From NCBI GenBank assembly GCA_038200305.1, contig JBBPYD010000018.1:1-34062 (forward strand): a DNA stretch of 34,062 nucleotides, given 5' to 3'. Positions 1 through 8,259 of the stretch are shown in pieces. The notes beneath the pieces were generated by a model, which saw nothing but the letters and a program-made list of their open reading frames with translations, did no database searches and had not been told where the DNA came from. A program made the translations under genes and the position numbers. Position 1 is the first letter of the stretch. The number at the start of each line of letters is the position of its first letter. This stretch comes from JANXXV01 sp038200305. Its GTDB lineage: Bacteria > Acidobacteriota > Terriglobia > Bryobacterales > Bryobacteraceae.

Positions 1-1092
1 ATTCGTCAGACTTCGCGCGAATTCGTGTGGCGACACATCGGGCGAGTTCCTTTCCGTCTCCAGCACGTGGTTCAGCATCTTCCTGGCCAGTTCGAGCTTG
101 CCGGTCCGCGTAAAGCTCAACGCCAGATTGCTTTCGGCAAAGATAGTTTTCAGGTGATCCGGTCCGTACACCTCACGGGAGAGATCGTACACTTTCTGAA
201 GATAGGACGCCGCGGCGGTGTAGTCTTTCTCCCTAAGTGCAACCAATCCCTGCTCACTTAGAATCATGATGACCAGCGGATGCCTGGACCCAAGCACGGC
301 TTCATCAATCACGGCGGCCTTTCGCAGCAATGGCTGCGCACGCGCGCCGTTGCCCGCCATGCGGTGCATGGTGGCCAGATTCTGAAGGCTGACCGCATAT
401 CCCAAATCGTGCTCGCCGACGATGCGTCCTACCATTTCAAGCGATTGCTGAAAGAGCGGTTCGGCTTCCTTGTACCGCCCATGCGCGGTGTAAAACTTCG
501 CGAGATTATCCAGGCTTCCGGCGAGCTCAAGTTTTTCCGTGGTAGACGCGTTGCGATGGATCTCCACCGCATCGCGCAGTAGAGACTCAGCGCGGCTCGT
601 CTGGCCGATTGCATCGCAGGACAGCCCGAGCTTGCTCAAGGCGACCGCAACACGAGGATCGCGTGCGCCATACATCTCTTGGAACATGCCGGCGGCTCGC
701 TCCATTTGTTGCCGACCTTCCCGATAGCGGTGCTGGTCCATCAACAAATCGCCTAAATTCACCATTGCCAGCGCAAAACGATCGCTCGGCTTGCCGGATT
801 CCTCCCAGTACCCGAGAGCGCGGCGGTACAAGGCTTCGGCGCGCTTGAAATCGCCGGTGGTGTGATAAGTGAACCCAATATCGTGCGCGCTGAGGGCCAG
901 GTGTTCCGTCACTTGCCCGGCGGCTTCCACGGATTGGGTGAAGAACCGCAGTGCCTCATCAAATTTCCTTTGCTGAACGGCTTTCTCGCCGTTCGCAACC
1001 AGGCTTTGCCAGGACTGGTCCTCCGGCGCCGCGAAAGACATCGTGCTCCAGAGAAACAATAGAACGAACCACGCACAGCTTGGGCTTTGCAT
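1..1092 (-). CDS. exported TPR-repeat protein (C-terminus outside window)
   Basis: An open minus-strand frame of 364 codons runs from an ATG at 1092 off the left edge with no stop, so the C-terminal part is missing. The first ~22 residues form a signal peptide (hydrophobic FVLLFLWS stretch, then SFAAPED). The rest is a chain of helical repeats typical of TPR_10/TPR_12 (Kinesin-light-chain-like) proteins: units with a GDFKRAEALYRRAL-type pattern, then GRYKEAEPLFQQSLE and DYTAAASYLQKVYDL. GGGGAGG lies about 8 nt before the ATG and supports this start. Such proteins usually act as periplasmic protein-interaction scaffolds; nothing here identifies a partner. It is transcribed away from the antiporter behind a 261-nt gap, so it probably has its own promoter. 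The TPR call is secure, the function is not. Confidence 0.85.
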   Translation of the reverse strand, partial: MQSPSCAWFVLLFLWSTMSFAAPEDQSWQSLVANGEKAVQQRKFDEALRFFTQSVEAAGQVTEHLALSAHDIGFTYHTTGDFKRAEALYRRALGYWEESGKPSDRFALAMVNLGDLLMDQHRYREGRQQMERAAGMFQEMYGARDPRVAVALSKLGLSCDAIGQTSRAESLLRDAVEIHRNASTTEKLELAGSLDNLAKFYTAHGRYKEAEPLFQQSLEMVGRIVGEHDLGYAVSLQNLATMHRMAGNGARAQPLLRKAAVIDEAVLGSRHPLVIMILSEQGLVALREKDYTAAASYLQKVYDLSREVYGPDHLKTIFAESNLALSFTRTGKLELARKMLNHVLETERNSPDVSPHEFARSLTN

Positions 1093-1181
1093 TGGGAGCC
1101 TCCCCGATTGGGTCCCTTCCGTACCGCGCGGGATCGCCTCAGGAGGGAGAATCACCCGCGCAGCGCGAGAAAGGTCTAGAG

Positions 1182-1204
1182 TGATGCAGGTTATTTTTGC
1201 ATCA
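1182..1204. promoter_or_regulatory. 7-bp inverted repeat upstream of TPR gene
   Basis: TGATGCA and its exact reverse complement TGCATCA are separated by 9 AT-rich nt, about 90 nt upstream of the TPR start codon. The symmetry and position fit a dimeric regulator site, but no regulator is encoded nearby. The rest of the 1093-1353 gap contains a run of nine T at 1244-1252 and no gene that I can support. Confidence 0.3.
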
Positions 1205-1353
1205 TCTGGTGCAAGTGACGAAAACCTCTACCCAACGGTTCGCTTTTTTTTTGCGGCCACATGAGGATTAAGAAATCGTACTCGCTCCGCTAATGAAGAC
1301 GGAAGAAGATACTGGGATGTTTAACAGACGGCGAAGAAATATTTACGAATGTT

Positions 1354-2583
1354 TTAGCCAAGCCGGAACTCCTCCACTCCGGCTTCCTGTTTCACACCGC
1401 GATAGGCGAGCTTCAACAACGGAGGAGCCACAATGGTGCTAAACACCGCCATGCAGACCACCACGCTATAAATCGGTTTCGCAATCACGCCCAGGCTGAG
1501 CCCGAGTTGCGCGACCACCATGCCCACCTCACCCCGTGGCACCATTCCGATTCCGATGCGCAGCATGTCCCTCTTCCCCAACCCGTATGCGCCCAGGCCA
1601 CAGCCAATCAGCTTTGACACCAACGCCGCCGCAAGGATAACCAGGGTCAGCCACAACGTGGATGAGCTTCCCAGCGTGGCCAGATCCATTTGAAGCCCAA
1701 TCCCAGCCAGGAAGAATGGAACCAGCAGTTCCGTGATGCCGTGAGCAAGGTCACGCACGCGGGGACTTACGGTCTCCGCCATCGCCATGCCCGCTAAAAA
1801 TGCACCGATGATCGCCGCCACTCCCGAATACACCGCGACCACGCTCAGCGCGAATAAAACGATCAATGCGAAGTTGAATTGCACCTCGCCGGAGCGCAAG
1901 GTGGATTCCACCTTCGGCACAATACTCTGCATGGTGCGTGTGCCATAGCGGCCCACCAGCAGGACAAACGCAATGGCAACGGCGGCGGTCAAAGCAACCT
2001 CAACGTAATTCACCGATCCTTTTGCCATGCTGCTCACCACCGCGAGCACCAGTAACCCAAGCACGTCGTCAATCACCGCGGCAGCAATGATGATCTGACT
2101 CGTTCTGTGCCAGAGTAATCCTTTCGACGTCAGCACCTGGGCCGTGATTCCGACGCTGGTGGCCACCATCGCCGCGCCAACAAATAGAGCTTCAATCTGC
2201 GGCGCTCCCCAGGCACGCAAGATGAACCATCCCATCGCTAGCGGCACCGCCACGCCCAGCGACGCCACGGCCAGCGCCGTACCGCCCACCTTCGTGAGAT
2301 CCGATGCCTTCACTTCCAGGCCGACGCGAAAAAGCAGGAACATCACCCCAAGCTCAGACAGCGACTTCAGCAGATCGTTCGGCCGCACCCAATTCAACAC
2401 ACTGGGGCCGACCAGCACGCCCGCCAGAATCTCGCCGACGATGCCGGGCTGCCCCACGGCCTCAAACACTTCGGCCAGTATTTTGGCGCAGCCGAAGATA
2501 ATCAGCATGGCAAGAGGGACCTGCGCGGGCTCCGGAACATGGCTCAGAGCCAAGAAGAAAAAGCCGATTGGGCTAGACGTCAT
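1354..2583 (-). CDS. CPA2-family cation:proton antiporter (Kef/NapA-type membrane domain)
   Basis: A polytopic membrane protein of about 409 residues with the Na_H_Exchanger domain across its whole length. Family marks visible are the GQPGIVGEILAGVLVGP helix near the N-terminus, FLLFRVGLE, a paired aspartate in VIDDVLGLL, and PRGEVGMVVAQLG near the C-terminus. The two adjacent Asp residues are the ion/proton-binding pair of electrogenic CPA2 antiporters such as NapA, so sodium/proton exchange is more likely than Kef-type potassium efflux. There is no C-terminal TrkA-N regulatory domain. I chose the ATG at 2583, 4 nt after the stop of the upstream gene. A GTG at 2607 is also in frame and would overlap that gene by 20 nt. 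No clear Shine-Dalgarno precedes either, so translation may be coupled to the lipase-maturation-factor gene. Confidence 0.9.
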   Translation of the reverse strand: MTSSPIGFFFLALSHVPEPAQVPLAMLIIFGCAKILAEVFEAVGQPGIVGEILAGVLVGPSVLNWVRPNDLLKSLSELGVMFLLFRVGLEVKASDLTKVGGTALAVASLGVAVPLAMGWFILRAWGAPQIEALFVGAAMVATSVGITAQVLTSKGLLWHRTSQIIIAAAVIDDVLGLLVLAVVSSMAKGSVNYVEVALTAAVAIAFVLLVGRYGTRTMQSIVPKVESTLRSGEVQFNFALIVLFALSVVAVYSGVAAIIGAFLAGMAMAETVSPRVRDLAHGITELLVPFFLAGIGLQMDLATLGSSSTLWLTLVILAAALVSKLIGCGLGAYGLGKRDMLRIGIGMVPRGEVGMVVAQLGLSLGVIAKPIYSVVVCMAVFSTIVAPPLLKLAYRGVKQEAGVEEFRLG

Positions 2584-2587
2584 CACG

Positions 2588-4372
2588 CTATTTAAGGATG
2601 GCAGCACTTGAGAGCTGGTTCAACGAAATTGCGGGAACATAGGCGCCCAGCAGTTTCCTGTTCCAGCATGACCCGGTTTCACGCCTGGTCTTGAGATCAG
2701 TGAAGCGGTATTCGTATATCAGTGCGCGAACATAGCGCGGCGGCCGTTCGCCAAAAGGACTCCGCTCCAGCAGCTTCAGCACTTCCGGAGACCCCTGCAG
2801 CAACCGGGCAAGGAAATTCACGAACCATGGATTATCGCGATAGGAGCCAAGCGCCGCGAACCACATTTGCCAATCGAGCCTCGGCTGATACGGAGCGACC
2901 CACCGCGGAGCGTGCTTCAAATCGCCAGGCTTGTACCGGAATTCGTACTCCTGCCAGTGCTGTCCATCGTTCGACCCCTCCACCACGATCTCCAGCCGTG
3001 TGGTGGTCATCACCGCAAATAGTCCATAGCTGTTTACGATTCCAAACGGCGCGGCGAGTCCGATGGAATGTCCAATGCCGGGCGGCAACTGGATGAACTG
3101 TCCCACTGCCTGACCGAGACTGAGGAAGGCGATGAGAACGAGCACCGCAACGGTTAACGGCATCCGCACGCGATGGCTCAGCCGGGGCGCCCGCCTGACC
3201 AGCTCAGGCCAACGGAGGCCGTGATCGTCCAGCAGAAACAGGCAGAGCGCTAACGCAAGCAGGTTGAAGAAGGCGTAATTTCCTGTGAGCAGAATCAGGA
3301 CCTGCAACAACACCAGACAGTACGCGGCGAATCGCCTGGCGCGCCGGGGCGCGAATATAAGGAACGGAATGAAGATCTCAATAGCAAAGACCACGCCGAC
3401 GGAGAAGCGCTGGAACCAGCCCGGCAACTGTTGCATGTACCAGGCGATGGGCGTGGGTAGCGGCTGTGTCTGGTAATGATAATCCAGCGCCGACAGGCCC
3501 CGCCAGGTGCGGTCTCCGCTCAGCAGCTTCACCACTCCCGAGAAGAACATCAGGCGGAACAGCAGCCATCGAAACAGCCAAACGAAAACGCGCGAGAAGC
3601 CAAGAAAGATGGCCAGGAAGCCGGTCTCCAGCAGCAGCAAGTCCCACTGGAATGATAGAAAGTCCTGGCCCACGGACATGAGCGACAGATACAGCAACCA
3701 CGCGCCAACCAGTGCCGCCCGTTGTGCAAGGCCAAGCAGGATCAGCACCGCAAAGATCGCTCCCGCGATGCACGCCCACTGCAGGGCGCGGTCGCTTGCG
3801 CCAAGCCAGAAGATGGTCGGCATCATGCGATACCCAGCGGAGCCAGCCACCTCGGCCACGCGTTGTAGAAAAGCTGTGGCAGGCAATATTCCGTTGTTTC
3901 CAATGAGGCCGGGCGCCTGTATGCCGAACGAAACGAACGCGATCAGGTAGATGATGCCCAGCGCTTTCAGAAACAGCCATTCCACACGGCCGAACTCCGC
4001 CGGCCGTATGTCTGTTCCGAAGAGCAGCTTGGTCACTTCATAGAAGAACGACCGGTGCCGCGCGATGGTCCGGTACCCGAGTTCAGAAACGACCGCGAAC
4101 CCAGGCACGTGTTGGTACGCCCACAGCGTCCATGGAGAACCTGCGATTTGCAGGGTTCTGTATACCGCTTCAGCGCCACTGAAGCGCTCGCCATCGGGAA
4201 ATACAAGCTGGACGGAGTTCGCGAAGTCCTCGCGAGGAATTTGCGGGAACGATTCCGCCACATCCTGCGAGGCGGCATACGCGATACGATCCCCTGTTAA
4301 CCGTTGCCAGTATTGTAGCCAGACCTTGCAGAAGCCGCAGTGACCATCGTAGATGAGGATCGGCTTGTCCAT
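2588..4372 (-). CDS. DCC-thioredoxin (DUF393) / lipase maturation factor fusion protein
   Basis: The 594-residue protein has two parts. Residues 1 to about 115 are a DCC/DUF393 thiol-disulfide oxidoreductase domain, starting ILIYDGHCGFCKVW with the redox pair C12-x-x-C15. The remainder is a polytopic LMF1-like domain with FLSFQWDLLLLETGFLAIF and RLMFFSGVVKLLSGD, followed by a C-terminal soluble part. In animals LMF1 helps dimeric lipases fold in the ER, while the bacterial relatives are uncharacterised. The fused thioredoxin-like domain suggests a role in disulfide or protein-quality chemistry at the membrane. It lies 43 nt downstream of the DUF1501 gene and just upstream of the antiporter, probably in one transcript. 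The domain calls are strong and the function is inferred. Confidence 0.88.
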   Translation of the reverse strand: MDKPILIYDGHCGFCKVWLQYWQRLTGDRIAYAASQDVAESFPQIPREDFANSVQLVFPDGERFSGAEAVYRTLQIAGSPWTLWAYQHVPGFAVVSELGYRTIARHRSFFYEVTKLLFGTDIRPAEFGRVEWLFLKALGIIYLIAFVSFGIQAPGLIGNNGILPATAFLQRVAEVAGSAGYRMMPTIFWLGASDRALQWACIAGAIFAVLILLGLAQRAALVGAWLLYLSLMSVGQDFLSFQWDLLLLETGFLAIFLGFSRVFVWLFRWLLFRLMFFSGVVKLLSGDRTWRGLSALDYHYQTQPLPTPIAWYMQQLPGWFQRFSVGVVFAIEIFIPFLIFAPRRARRFAAYCLVLLQVLILLTGNYAFFNLLALALCLFLLDDHGLRWPELVRRAPRLSHRVRMPLTVAVLVLIAFLSLGQAVGQFIQLPPGIGHSIGLAAPFGIVNSYGLFAVMTTTRLEIVVEGSNDGQHWQEYEFRYKPGDLKHAPRWVAPYQPRLDWQMWFAALGSYRDNPWFVNFLARLLQGSPEVLKLLERSPFGERPPRYVRALIYEYRFTDLKTRRETGSCWNRKLLGAYVPAISLNQLSSAAILK

Positions 4373-4415
4373 TGGATTCGGCCCGGGCAGGTCCGGCCTG
4401 ATTCGGCGTTCGAGC

Positions 4416-5798
4416 TTAGATCAGCTCGCGAATCACATTGCCATGCACGTCAGTCAAGCGGCGGTCGATTCCATTGTGACGAAAGGTGAGCCGCTGGTGA
4501 TCGATGCCTAACTGATACAACACCGTGGCGTGGACATCGTAGCAGTACGCCGGGTGCTCCACTGCTTTATAGGACCATTCATCGCTGGAACCGTAACTGA
4601 CTCCGCCTTTGAATCCTCCGCCTGCCAGCCAGGTTGTGAAGGCAAACGGATTGTGGTCGCGGCCTTTGCTGCCCTGGCTGCACGGCATGCGCCCGAACTC
4701 GGTGGTCCAGTAAACGATGGTGTCCTCTAGCATCCCGCGCGACTTCAGATCTTTGATCAGGGCTGCCGCAGGCCGATCCATGCCGGCCGCCATATCACCG
4801 TGATCCTTCGCCAGATCTTCGTGGCTATCCCAATTGCGCCTTGGAAATCCGTTGTCAGCGCCGCTCCACACTTGCACGAACCGGACCCCGCGCTCCAACA
4901 TGCGGCGGGCCACTAAACAATTCCGTCCGAAGTCTTCCGTCACTTTTTCATCGATGCCGTACAGCTTCCGCGTCGCCTCAGACTCTTTTGAGATGTCCAT
5001 CACCTCTGGCGCGCTGAGTTGCAATTTGGCCGCCATCTCATAGGAAGCGATGCGCGCCTCCAGCCTGGAATCGCCGTCGCGCGTGGAAAGATGTTCCCGA
5101 TTAAGATCCTTCAAAAGGTCGAGTCCCGCCTGCTCGCTCTTCGCCGTGATGAACGACGCCGACTTGGGCGGGAACAGGTCGTAAATCGGATTCGCACTGC
5201 TCGCACGGATCAACGTGCCCTGGTGCGCGGCGGGAAGAAACCCAGCGCTCCAATTGCCCGGACCACCGGGAGCAAACCCGCGCGAGTCCGGCAGGATGAC
5301 GAAAGTAGGTAGGTTGTCGTTCATACTGCCGAGTCCGTAAGAGATCCACGAACCCATGCTCGGGAAGCCAGGCAGAACGAATCCGGTGTTCTGCATGAAG
5401 GTCGCGGGACCGTGTACGTTGGATTTCGCAACCATGGAATGAATGAACGTCATGTCGTCCGCGCAAGAGGCCAGGTGTGGAACCAGTCCGCTGATCCACT
5501 TGCCGGAATTGCCGTGTTGTTTCCATTCCCACGGGCTCTTCATCACCGCGCCAGGGCTGCTCTGGAACAGTTCCACCTTGCCGCCGGGATCGAACTTTTC
5601 ACCGTTCCTGGCAAGCAAAAGGGGCTTATAGTCGAAGGTGTCGCACTGGCTTGCGGCGCCAGACATGAAGAGTTGTACCACTCGCTTGGCTTTCGCTGGA
5701 TGATGAATGCCGACCGGCGTTTCCGCCAGCAGTTGAGCCAGCGCCATGCCGCCGAAGCCGCCTCCGAGTCTCGCCAGAAATTCACGCCTGTTTCCCAT
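4416..5798 (-). CDS. DUF1501 protein with Tat signal
   Basis: The 460-residue protein begins with a twin-arginine signal (R4-R5 in NRREFLARLGGGFG), so it should be exported folded. The body is a DUF1501 domain, a member of the alkaline-phosphatase/sulfatase-like superfamily. Typical DUF1501 segments are VQLFMSGAASQCDTFDYKP, GFPSMGSWISYGLGS, RFVQVWSGADNG, WDSHEDL and TTEFGRMP. It starts 1 nt after the stop codon of the DUF1549/DUF1553 gene. This pairing is common in Planctomycetota, Acidobacteriota and Verrucomicrobiota, and is often discussed in connection with polysaccharide or sulfated-substrate breakdown, but the biochemical role is not established. Confidence 0.93.
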   Translation of the reverse strand: MGNRREFLARLGGGFGGMALAQLLAETPVGIHHPAKAKRVVQLFMSGAASQCDTFDYKPLLLARNGEKFDPGGKVELFQSSPGAVMKSPWEWKQHGNSGKWISGLVPHLASCADDMTFIHSMVAKSNVHGPATFMQNTGFVLPGFPSMGSWISYGLGSMNDNLPTFVILPDSRGFAPGGPGNWSAGFLPAAHQGTLIRASSANPIYDLFPPKSASFITAKSEQAGLDLLKDLNREHLSTRDGDSRLEARIASYEMAAKLQLSAPEVMDISKESEATRKLYGIDEKVTEDFGRNCLVARRMLERGVRFVQVWSGADNGFPRRNWDSHEDLAKDHGDMAAGMDRPAAALIKDLKSRGMLEDTIVYWTTEFGRMPCSQGSKGRDHNPFAFTTWLAGGGFKGGVSYGSSDEWSYKAVEHPAYCYDVHATVLYQLGIDHQRLTFRHNGIDRRLTDVHGNVIRELI

Positions 5799-5799
5799 A

Positions 5800-8235
5800 T
5801 CAATCGACGAACAGAAATTCGTTGCCGTTCAAAATCAGCCGGCACGCATTCACCAGACCGTATTCCCGCGCGTACCTGGAAAGTTTCGTACGCTCATCGG
5901 CTGCCGGCTCCCGATCCAGCGCCAGCCGGTAGGCCCATTGAATCTGTTGCGCCGGATCGGTCGACAGCGCAAGCACGCGATCACTGAAATGTTCAGCCTG
6001 CTTCAGCATGAATGGATTGTTCAGCAGCGCAAGCGCCTGTATCGCGGTGATGGTTACGTTGCGTTTCGCGGTCACCAGAGAGGAGTCCGGGCAATCCAGC
6101 CGCTCCATAAATGGATCCGGAACGCTCCTTACAAGGAAGCGGTATACGCCGCGCCGCCGGCCTTCCGGACTGTCCACATCGAACCGGGTGTAGTCGTAAA
6201 CCGGGGAGTGGTCGTCTTTGAAAAAGAACTGCTCAACGGATGGTCCGCCCATTTTCAAGTCCAATCGCCCGCTGACTGCCAGCGCCGCATCATGCACCGA
6301 CTCGGCATCCAGGCGCGCACGATTCATCCGCCACAAAAACCGGTTTTCGGAATCGACCTTCGCGTTCGCGGCATTTTGACCGGACGACTGCCGGTACGCC
6401 GAGCTCATCACAATCAGCTTGTGCAGCTTCTTAATAGAACCGCCGTTCTCCTGAAACCAGGATGCCAGCCAATCGAGCAATTCAGGATGCGTCGGCTGAG
6501 ATCCCATACGGCCAAAATCGTTGGGTGAATCCACAATGCCTACGCCGAAGTGATAGTGCCAAACCCGGTTCACAATGGACCGCCATGCCAGCATGTTCTT
6601 CGGGCTCGTAATCCATTCAGCTAGCGCCGCCCGCCGCGCGCCTTCCTCATGCACATCAAAGCGTGCCGCCAGTCCGGGTACGCACGAAAGAGCGCCCGCG
6701 CCCACCGATTGCCCAGGCGATTCCACGCTGCCGCGTTGCAGCACTTCGATGGGACGAACTTCCGGAATGGTGGATGCCGCGTAGACCTGATGCGGTTTCG
6801 GCAGCCGATCCAGTTCCCGATTCACAGCGGCGAGCCGCGCATTCAGAGTATCGGTCTTGGTCCGAACGGGCTCGTCGAGAAGATCGTGAACCAACACCTT
6901 CCGCTCCTTCATGCCGTCATCGATCTGCTGCTGGACCTCTTTGGTTCGCGGCATCTTCAGCCGGAGATCATGGACCCGCTCGTCCAATTTCTGCAAATCG
7001 GCGCTGGCCACCTTCGCGGCGATGTCCAGCAACGGATTGAGTTCGCGCTGGATCGCCCGCTGGCGGACCAGAATTTCCTGCCGAGCGCGGTTCGTTGCGG
7101 GATCTTGATCGAACGGCCGGTCCCCGCGATCAATGCCGGCGAACACCGCTTGCAGGCTGTAATAGTCCTCCTGCAAAATTGGATCGAACTTATGATTGTG
7201 GCAACGCGCGCAATGCGCTGTCATGCTGACGAACGACGACATTGTGGACATCACCATGTCGTCACGGTCCAGCACCCGCGTGATCTTTTTGTCCACGGTG
7301 CCTTCGCGCAATTCGGTCTGGCCGACGAAATCCCAAGGCCCGGCTGCAATGAATCCCGTAGCCACAATGCCTTGTGGATCGTCCGGATAGATCACATCGC
7401 CGGCAAGTTGCTCTTTCACAAACCGGGCGTACGGCTTATCTTCGTTGAAGGACCGGATCACATAGTCGCGATATGGCCAGGCATTCCTGCGAGGCTTGTC
7501 TTTGTCGTAACCGTGCGATTCGCCGTAATGAACTACATCCAGCCAGTGGCGTCCCCATCGCTCTCCATATCGAGCCGATGCGAGCAGCCGATCCACCAGC
7601 TTTTCATAGGCATCCTTGGAGTCATCGGCCACAAACGCTTGTGTCTCTTCCCAGGTTGGCGGCAATCCGTGCAGATCGTAGGTCAAGCGGCGAATCAGAG
7701 TCCTGCGGTCCGCGTCTTTGGACGGCGTTAAACCCTTCTCGTGCAATTTCGCAAGAACGAATGCATCAATTGGCGTGCGCACCCATTCGGATTGCTCCCT
7801 CGGCACTGATAGCTTGGAAATAGGCCGCAATGACCACCAGGTTTCCGCCGGTTTGTCCGCATCCGGCCACACCGCGCCGGCCGCGATCCAATTCCGCAGC
7901 GTGGCAACCTCCTGCGCGGAAAGTGGGGGCGCCTGCAACGGCATTCGCGGCGGATCGCCCGAAACCATCTGAATCAGAAGGCTCTCATCGGGCTTCCCTG
8001 GAACGATTGCCGTCCCGCGCTTGCCGCCTTTCTGTGCATCGCTGAGCGAAGCCAGTGAAAGGCCGCTCATCCTGGCGCGGGTGCCATGGCAATTCAGACA
8101 TTTAGTTGTCAAAAGGTTTAAACCGGCGCGCGGAAGGTCAACACCTTGCGCGTTAGCAGATGTGCTCAGTGCTAGAAGGAAGAACAGAAACAGCGGGATG
8201 GCTCGGGTTACCTGCACTGTACCCGCATTGTACAT
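5800..8235 (-). CDS. DUF1549/DUF1553 protein with N-terminal cytochrome C domain (PSCyt family)
   Basis: An exported protein of about 811 residues. A signal peptide ends near SANA-QG (residues 26-31). A planctomycete-type cytochrome C domain (PSCyt1) follows with heme motif C46-x-x-C49-H50. DUF1549 comes next and includes the family's second CxxCH-like motif (CARCHNHKFDP, about residue 345). A linker and DUF1553 with NRVWHYHFG and DSPNDFGRMG follow. It likely sits in the periplasm as a heme protein paired with the DUF1501 protein downstream. The ATG at 8235 overlaps a TACAAT box, so GTG at 8217 is a plausible alternative start that keeps the whole signal peptide. The family call is secure, the substrate is unknown. 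Confidence 0.93.
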   Translation of the reverse strand: MYNAGTVQVTRAIPLFLFFLLALSTSANAQGVDLPRAGLNLLTTKCLNCHGTRARMSGLSLASLSDAQKGGKRGTAIVPGKPDESLLIQMVSGDPPRMPLQAPPLSAQEVATLRNWIAAGAVWPDADKPAETWWSLRPISKLSVPREQSEWVRTPIDAFVLAKLHEKGLTPSKDADRRTLIRRLTYDLHGLPPTWEETQAFVADDSKDAYEKLVDRLLASARYGERWGRHWLDVVHYGESHGYDKDKPRRNAWPYRDYVIRSFNEDKPYARFVKEQLAGDVIYPDDPQGIVATGFIAAGPWDFVGQTELREGTVDKKITRVLDRDDMVMSTMSSFVSMTAHCARCHNHKFDPILQEDYYSLQAVFAGIDRGDRPFDQDPATNRARQEILVRQRAIQRELNPLLDIAAKVASADLQKLDERVHDLRLKMPRTKEVQQQIDDGMKERKVLVHDLLDEPVRTKTDTLNARLAAVNRELDRLPKPHQVYAASTIPEVRPIEVLQRGSVESPGQSVGAGALSCVPGLAARFDVHEEGARRAALAEWITSPKNMLAWRSIVNRVWHYHFGVGIVDSPNDFGRMGSQPTHPELLDWLASWFQENGGSIKKLHKLIVMSSAYRQSSGQNAANAKVDSENRFLWRMNRARLDAESVHDAALAVSGRLDLKMGGPSVEQFFFKDDHSPVYDYTRFDVDSPEGRRRGVYRFLVRSVPDPFMERLDCPDSSLVTAKRNVTITAIQALALLNNPFMLKQAEHFSDRVLALSTDPAQQIQWAYRLALDREPAADERTKLSRYAREYGLVNACRLILNGNEFLFVD

Positions 8236-8253
8236 CGGCCTGAAATTTTCAGG
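8227..8253 (-). promoter_or_regulatory. TACAAT box and perfect palindrome ahead of the DUF1549/DUF1553 gene
   Basis: On the minus strand TACAAT occupies 8232-8227. Immediately upstream, 8239-8253 is a perfect palindrome with 7-bp arms (CCTGAAA-T-TTTCAGG on the plus strand). It would lie in the -35/-10 spacer, the usual place for a repressor dimer. The site falls in the 24-nt gap between the FAD oxidoreductase gene and this run and may give the downstream genes separate control. No good -35 box is visible. Confidence 0.4.
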
Positions 8254-8259
8254 TGCTCG

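Noticed and set aside
1244..1252. Run of nine T as a possible terminator
   Set aside because: No gene on the plus strand ends before it, and I see no stable GC-rich hairpin directly ahead of it.
6649..7731. Plus-strand open frame of 360 codons inside the DUF1549/DUF1553 gene
   Set aside because: Opposite strand of a clearly recognised large gene. The translated sequence has no domain pattern.
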